DNA from: Chryseosolibacter histidinae
GTDB lineage: Bacteria; Bacteroidota; Bacteroidia; Cytophagales; Cyclobacteriaceae
Assembly: GCF_018598225.1 (NCBI RefSeq)
Contig: NZ_JAHESF010000005.1
Location: 186,001-250,000, forward strand
Length of the DNA: 64,000 nt
Reading direction: 5' to 3'
Shown here: positions 59,492 to 64,000 of the stretch, one piece after another
How the letters are laid out: each line of letters opens with the position of its first letter
Position numbering within the stretch: position 1 is the first letter of the stretch
The notes under the pieces: model-generated
The model's database searches: none
Told to the model about the DNA's origin: nothing
The model's input: only the letters and a program-made list of their open reading frames with translations
Translations under genes and position numbers: made by a program

Positions 59492-59883
59492 AGTTTTCCA
59501 TGGATTAGGTCTACACAATCTTTAACCGTCTGGCACTTGCCACACTCAGACCCTGATACCCTGTCAGGATCCTTATAAGAAGCAAGGATGCCGTTGAACT
59601 TTTCAGGCAGCACATACCTGACCTGGTCTGATGACAGGCCGATGTTGGCGATGAGGTAGTGCCTTTCCAGGATCGCGGAGGGGTCGGTGATCTTCGGCTT
59701 TATGCCCATCAATACGCGCCTGACCTTGTCCAATATTTCATTGCGCATTTCCTCGGCGCGAAGAGCGTTTGCAAGGGAATTGATGATAACGTCCTCCTCT
59801 GCCGTAGCGGAGGCTCTTAGCAGCACAAGGATTTTTTTTGTCTGCTGAGCGGTGAGTGGTACTTTAATAATAAGATCATCCAT
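59488..59883 (-). CDS. Hypothetical protein with C-terminal Cys pair
   Basis: 131 residues, first gene of the minus-strand block. It is mainly helical and charged (VPLTAQQTKKILVLLRASAT, NSLANALRAEEMRNEILDKV) with a C-terminal SECGKCQTVKDC motif. No signal peptide or family is evident. It overlaps the outer-membrane protein gene by four bases (ATGA). The promoter region is the 264 bases shared with the divergent PadR gene. Confidence 0.65.
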   Translation of the reverse strand: MDDLIIKVPLTAQQTKKILVLLRASATAEEDVIINSLANALRAEEMRNEILDKVRRVLMGIKPKITDPSAILERHYLIANIGLSSDQVRYVLPEKFNGILASYKDPDRVSGSECGKCQTVKDCVDLIHGKL

Positions 59884-60085
59884 AGGGGTGTTGGTTAGGA
59901 TTGAATTTTTGTTTTGCCTCTGCGGCCACCGGATGGGCGCAAATCATGAACAAAGATGTCAGTCTATGTTAACCCTGGTTAGCGTAAAATTCCCCTTGTG
60001 CATACCGTATTTTTCCCGTTCCAGGCATTTTGCCTGCCATGCACGCCGGCCTGTAACTCCGGGCAAGAGCCTCTCGAATGCTCTA

Positions 60086-60128
60086 TTACTTACAATTTTG
60101 TATATATATTACTTATAATTTTGTATAT
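60086..60128. promoter_or_regulatory. Two direct repeats overlapping the PadR promoter (candidate operator)
   Basis: TTACTTACAATTTTGTATAT (60086-60105) and TTACTTATAATTTTGTATAT (60109-60128) differ by one base and are 23 bases apart, about two turns of DNA. The second includes TAATTTTG, a -7 element match, 20 bases before the PadR start. Two regulator dimers could bind here. Confidence 0.6.
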
Positions 60129-60147
60129 TCGTCTTAAATAATGAAAA

Positions 60148-60474
60148 ATGAGCCGGGTTATTGGAGAATTGGAAGAGCTTATTCTATTGGCGGTCTGGAT
60201 CCTGGAAGGTGATGGATACGGCATTTCAGTAAAAAAGGAAGTGGAACGCCACACGGGCCGCTCTATATTATTGGGTGCCGTGCACATTACGCTCTACCGC
60301 CTGCAAGACAAGGGTCTGCTGGAATCAGAGCTTGGCGGCAGCTCTGAAAAGAGAGGAGACCGGCGGAAGCGACTCTTCCGGATCACTAAAAAAGGAATGG
60401 TACAGCTGCGGGCGTCGCAGGAGGTACGGCAAAAAATGTGGAGCCTGATCCCGCAACTCAAACCTGGGTCATGA
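60148..60474 (+). CDS. PadR-family transcriptional regulator
   Basis: 108 residues with the PadR winged-helix: LEELILLAVWILEGDGYGIS, VGAVHITLYRLQDKGLLESE-type wing (written LLGAVHITLYRLQDKGLLES in the protein), and RRKRLFRITKKGMVQLRASQ. Its last codon overlaps the start of the permease gene (ATGA), so the two are translated together. Probably represses its own operon through the repeats at 60086-60128. Confidence 0.92.
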   Translation: MSRVIGELEELILLAVWILEGDGYGISVKKEVERHTGRSILLGAVHITLYRLQDKGLLESELGGSSEKRGDRRKRLFRITKKGMVQLRASQEVRQKMWSLIPQLKPGS

Positions 60475-63197
60475 GCAACCAAAGATCATTCGCACGCAGA
60501 TTGGCCGGCACACTGATTGAACGGTGGGTGGGCCGCGCATACGTCGAGGAGTTTCTGGGCGACCTCGATGAAATGTATGAAGATCGCCTGGCAAGGGGAA
60601 AATTCATCGCCGAAGCAATGTATTGGGTCGATAGCATCCATCTGATCTTCGGCTTCTCGTCAACGGAAAAACAACAAAGTCATTCTATGTTTATCGGCAA
60701 CATGATCAAGATCGCCTGGCGTAGCGCGGTGCGTCAAAAGCAATTCACCATTCTTAACCTGCTAGGCCTCACGTTGGGCATCGCCACCTGCCTGGCCATC
60801 GGACTGTATGTTTACGAGGAAAGCACTTACGATTCTTTTCACGTCAATGGCGACCGGATCTACCGGATCAATCAACCCATGATCTGGGGCGACTGGAACG
60901 AGCAGCTCTCCTGTATGGGCCCTGGCATCACCGAGGCGATCAGAGCCGAGATACCCGACTTCGAAGAGGTGACAAGAATTATGTTTGCAGATGAACAGCT
61001 GATGAGCGTGACCATTGACGATCAGGCAAAGCACTTCAATGAGGCGAAATACTTTATGGCCGAAGACAATTTCTTCAAGGTGTTCACCTTCCCGTTCCTG
61101 AAGGGCGATCCCAACACCGCGTTGAAAGAAGCCAACAGCATGGTGATCACCGCTTCAACGGCCAAACGGTACTTTGGTGATGCCGACCCCATGGGTAAGC
61201 TGATCGATGTTAAATCCCCAACCGGTACAAATGCACTCTTCACGGTTACCGGCGTGCTTGCCGATGTTCCCGCGCAATCACACCTGCAGTTCGATATGCT
61301 CGGCTCACTGGCTTCTGTTACAGGATTCGATAGTGGCCGGTCAACCTGGATCTGGACCATTTTCGGCACCTACGGAATGGTGAAGGAAGGAACGGATGTG
61401 GCGGCGCTGACAAAGAAACTTCAGGCGCTTCCTCCCAAGTGGGCTGAGCCAACAACGCAGGGAGTCTTCAATCAAACATTCGAGCAATTCACAAAAGGCC
61501 AGCCATGGACAATTTATCTCCAGCCCTTACGGGATATCTACCTGGCGAAGTCGCCAACCTTCAACCGGTTTGGTCCTTCAGGCAACCCGGAGTTTGTGAT
61601 GATCTTCGGTGCTATTGGCGTGCTCGTGCTCTTGCTGTCGTCCATTAACTTCATGAACCTTTCCACGGCACGATCGAGCAACAGGGCCAAAGAAGTTGGT
61701 GTGAGAAAAGTGCTGGGCTCGGAAAAAAATACACTGGTGCGGCAGTTCATCGTCGAATCGGTTTTGTTTGTGACGGTGGGCACGGTGGCGGCATTGGCCA
61801 TTGTACAACTTTCGTTGAATGCTTTTAATACCCTGGCTGAAAAACAATTAGTGTTGCTGCCACATTTTACCAGTCCGTATTTTCTCGGGGTCATCATCGC
61901 TTTTATATTGATCGTTGGGCTTGCCGCGGGAAGTTATCCGGCCTTGTACCTGTCGGCGTTCAAACCCGCAGAAACCCTGAAAGGAAAACTAAGGGCTGGC
62001 TTCAAAGGCACCGGCATCCGCAATGGCCTGGTGGTGTTTCAGTTCACGGTCTCCATCGCGCTGATCATTTGCACTTTCTTCGTTCAGAAACAGCTGAACT
62101 ACACGCGCACCATAGATGTAGGCATCACCAAAGACCACGTGCTGCAGCTTTACAACATGCATCAGTTGGGTGAAGGCGCTGACGTGCTGAAGGCAAGGCT
62201 CGAAAACAATCCCGCCTTCACAGTGGTAGCCAAATCGGGTTTCCTGCCACCCAACGTCTGGACGGGCGACCGTTACAGGGCAGAAGGTCCGAATCAACCC
62301 GTGGTAGATCTCCACTACATGCGCTGTGACGAAAATTACCTGCCGTTGCTCCAGGCGGAGTTTATCATCGGCCGGAACTTTGATCCTGCCAACGCCGCGG
62401 ACAAATACAATATTATCATCAACGAAGAAGCTGCCAAGGTTCTGGGCTACGGATCGAAAGAAACATGGCGCGAGAATTCGCCATTGGGAAAATCCGTTGT
62501 GCAGTCGTTCGGCTCGGAAGAGAAGCTCCAGATCATCGGTGTGGTCAAAGACTTTAACTTCAACAGTGTGAAGCAAAAGATCGGGCCCTTGCTGATCATG
62601 CGCAATGACAATGACAAACACTGGAGCTACGGCGCAGGTTTTCCTTCGTACCTGTCCATGCGGCTCAACCCTGGCTCGGTCAGCAGCGGAGACGAGCTTC
62701 AGCGGATCATCGACGGAGTCAAGGCAGAGGTCGCGAAGGTAGATCCCGCCGTCACGTTCCAGTACAGTTTTATGGATGAAGAGTTCGACAACACTTTCCG
62801 TGAAGAGCGAAAGATGAGCGTCATCCTGAACCTGTTTACCGTGCTGGCGATCGTTATTGCCTGCCTGGGGTTATTCGGACTGGCTGCATTCTCCGCCGAT
62901 CAGCGAAAGAAGGAGCTGGGCATCCGGAAGCTGCATGGCGCCAGCGTTCGTCAGCTGGTGTTCCTGTTCTCGTCAGAATTCACCAAGCTTGTGGCACTGA
63001 GCATTGTGATCTCAACACCACTTGCATACCTGGCAACGGACTACTGGCTCAGCAACTTCGCTTACAGAACACCGATCAATATCTGGGTGTTTATGGCCGC
63101 AGGTGTCACGGCCATGTCGATCGCAGCCTTCACCGTTGGCTTCCAGTCATTTTCCGCGGCCAACGCCAACCCGGCGGAGGTGCTGAAGAATGAGTAG
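60471..63197 (+). CDS. FtsX/MacB-type ABC permease with N-terminal prefix domain, PadR-coupled
   Basis: 908 residues from ATG 60471, which overlaps the PadR stop. The prefix domain (RRLAGTLIERWVGRAYVEEF, LGDLDEMYEDRLARGKFIAE) takes about 75 residues. The duplicated permease body follows (GNMIKIAWRSAVRQKQFTIL). FtsX cores are marked by AKEVGVRKVLGSEKNTLVRQ (about residue 410) and KKELGIRKLHGASVRQLVFL. No ATPase nearby. Substrate unknown. Confidence 0.93.
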   Translation: MSNQRSFARRLAGTLIERWVGRAYVEEFLGDLDEMYEDRLARGKFIAEAMYWVDSIHLIFGFSSTEKQQSHSMFIGNMIKIAWRSAVRQKQFTILNLLGLTLGIATCLAIGLYVYEESTYDSFHVNGDRIYRINQPMIWGDWNEQLSCMGPGITEAIRAEIPDFEEVTRIMFADEQLMSVTIDDQAKHFNEAKYFMAEDNFFKVFTFPFLKGDPNTALKEANSMVITASTAKRYFGDADPMGKLIDVKSPTGTNALFTVTGVLADVPAQSHLQFDMLGSLASVTGFDSGRSTWIWTIFGTYGMVKEGTDVAALTKKLQALPPKWAEPTTQGVFNQTFEQFTKGQPWTIYLQPLRDIYLAKSPTFNRFGPSGNPEFVMIFGAIGVLVLLLSSINFMNLSTARSSNRAKEVGVRKVLGSEKNTLVRQFIVESVLFVTVGTVAALAIVQLSLNAFNTLAEKQLVLLPHFTSPYFLGVIIAFILIVGLAAGSYPALYLSAFKPAETLKGKLRAGFKGTGIRNGLVVFQFTVSIALIICTFFVQKQLNYTRTIDVGITKDHVLQLYNMHQLGEGADVLKARLENNPAFTVVAKSGFLPPNVWTGDRYRAEGPNQPVVDLHYMRCDENYLPLLQAEFIIGRNFDPANAADKYNIIINEEAAKVLGYGSKETWRENSPLGKSVVQSFGSEEKLQIIGVVKDFNFNSVKQKIGPLLIMRNDNDKHWSYGAGFPSYLSMRLNPGSVSSGDELQRIIDGVKAEVAKVDPAVTFQYSFMDEEFDNTFREERKMSVILNLFTVLAIVIACLGLFGLAAFSADQRKKELGIRKLHGASVRQLVFLFSSEFTKLVALSIVISTPLAYLATDYWLSNFAYRTPINIWVFMAAGVTAMSIAAFTVGFQSFSAANANPAEVLKNE

Positions 63198-63220
63198 TTA
63201 AAGCGTGAGCCGAGCTCGCC

Positions 63221-63751
63221 TCATATAATGGTTGCGCCCATGTTCATGAGTTGCAGCAAGGCACTTAAGCGAACTTCTTCTACCGTCAATGCGCCCAGCG
63301 AAGCGTGCATGATAGCACAGGCACCGGTAGCATGCGGGTCCAGTGAAACATGAAGATCACGCATAATGGCTTCGCGCGCCGTGGTGGAAACGCACCCATG
63401 TGTATAGAAGCCAACGATGAGCACAGCGTCAGTGCCGAAAGCGCTGAGCCAGTTGCCAATGTCCGAACCGGTAAAAGCACCATAGACATTTTTGTGAAAT
63501 TCCTTCTCGAGGTCATTCTCAGGCAATGGACCCAGGCCCTCATAGAATGACGCGCCCCAGGTGCCGGGAACAAAAGCAAGTGATTCTTCTGGCTTGTTAA
63601 AATGCCGCACCCAGGCGATCGGGGTTTTTGCCACGCGCGCCTCGCTCACATGTTTTTTAATGGCCTCTATCGCTGAAAGATAATTGGGTACAGGTCTTTT
63701 TCCGTTATCGGAGAATTCATTTTGTGCATCAATGACGATGAGCGCTTTCAT
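63221..63751 (-). CDS. Isochorismatase-family cysteine hydrolase
   Basis: 176 residues of the isochorismatase fold. The triad is visible: Asp in LIVIDAQNEFSD (D about 8), Lys in FHKNVYGAFTGSDIG, and Cys in GFYTHGCVSTTAREAIMRDL. Cytosolic enzymes of this fold hydrolyse isochorismate, nicotinamide or other amides; the loops here do not reveal the substrate. It lies 39 bases before an Ogt/Ada-type gene on the same strand. Confidence 0.9.
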   Translation of the reverse strand: MKALIVIDAQNEFSDNGKRPVPNYLSAIEAIKKHVSEARVAKTPIAWVRHFNKPEESLAFVPGTWGASFYEGLGPLPENDLEKEFHKNVYGAFTGSDIGNWLSAFGTDAVLIVGFYTHGCVSTTAREAIMRDLHVSLDPHATGACAIMHASLGALTVEEVRLSALLQLMNMGATII

Positions 63752-63790
63752 ATTGTTGAATTATGTTGATGCAAGGTGTGGCGGGAATCG

Positions 63791-64000
63791 TCAGCCGGCA
63801 ATCCAGTTCTTGCTGATGTTGGCTCCTTCCCAACCGATCATGGCAAGCTTGCGCACTTTGCCAAAATGATAGTTGCCCAACGAGCCTTCTTTGGTGATGA
63901 TGCGATGACAGGGGATCAGGTAAAGAATGGTATTGGCGGCAACAGCTGAGCCAACAGCCCTTGTAGCATGAGGCTGCCCGATGATCTCGGCGATCTGCTG
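63791..64000 (-). CDS. Ogt/Ada-type methylated-DNA-protein cysteine methyltransferase, partial (3' end)
   Basis: The last 69 residues of a DNA-repair methyltransferase; the 5' part lies beyond the window end. It has the active-site motif LYLIPCHRIITKEGSLGNYH, where Cys accepts the alkyl group from O6-alkylguanine, preceded by a helix (IAEIIGQPHATRAVGSAVAA) that binds DNA. Whether an Ada regulatory domain precedes it cannot be seen. The neighbouring isochorismatase-like gene may be co-transcribed. Confidence 0.9.
   Translation of the reverse strand, partial: QQIAEIIGQPHATRAVGSAVAANTILYLIPCHRIITKEGSLGNYHFGKVRKLAMIGWEGANISKNWIAG

Overview
The window comes from the chromosome of a Bacteroidota bacterium, most likely of the Cytophagales or Chitinophagales; I cannot name the species. 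The evidence is a type IX secretion C-terminal domain on a giant adhesin-like protein, many lipoproteins with short lipobox signals, an outer-membrane TonB-type receptor, propeller-type sensor kinase architecture, AT-rich promoter elements of the TAnnTTTG type, few Shine-Dalgarno sequences, and five large FtsX/MacB-type permeases without ATPases, two of them coupled to PadR regulators. No rRNA, CRISPR array, insertion sequence or phage module was seen, and no canonical tRNA.

Layout. 1-5.5 kb: a T9SS surface protein and two lipoproteins. 5.5-9.8 kb: a REP-like hairpin pair, a Tat-exported sugar isomerase-like protein, three stand-alone receiver proteins (one with Glu in place of the phospho-Asp) and a GlxA-type AraC regulator. 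9.8-22.8 kb: FtsX permease, nitronate monooxygenase, membrane AraC regulator carrying an in-frame dispersed repeat, TonB-type receptor, small lipoproteins, an orphan TAXI-type binding protein, and a YCII/ECF42-like pair followed by a 204-bp tandem duplication full of short palindromes. 22.9-35.4 kb: DUF885 peptidase-like lipoprotein, permease, ceramidase-like membrane protein, a disrupted SH3 gene, GNAT, a PadR-permease operon, a hypothetical pair, and a three-gene sigma / membrane protein / periplasmic LTXXQ-like operon. 35.6-43.7 kb: DoxX-like protein, a possibly structured non-coding stretch with two tRNA-like T arms, another permease, a LysE exporter, a gene remnant, an esterase-SMP30 fusion and a DUF2306-like protein.

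43.7-49.8 kb is a complete ImuA-ImuB-DnaE2 mutagenesis operon. Its promoter region shows two copies of AACTAA-N5-TTAGTT sitting between two divergent TAnnTTTG promoters. This is the strongest regulatory signal of the window and is a candidate SOS operator. 50.9-59.9 kb holds a NarL-type regulator, a clostripain-like (C11) protease, a propeller histidine kinase, and a five-gene minus-strand block with a papain-like (C1) protease, an outer-membrane protein and uncharacterised small proteins. 60.1-64 kb holds a second PadR-permease operon with a repeated operator, an isochorismatase-like hydrolase and the 3' end of an Ogt/Ada-type methyltransferase.

The most unusual features are the double operator of the mutasome, the palindrome-rich duplication that copied the 3' end of the sigma gene, the dispersed GTCCAC-type repeat (once inside a coding region), the tRNA-like tandem at 37.2 kb, and the two-protease/two-component neighbourhood. 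Functions are inferred by recognising families by eye; no database search was run.
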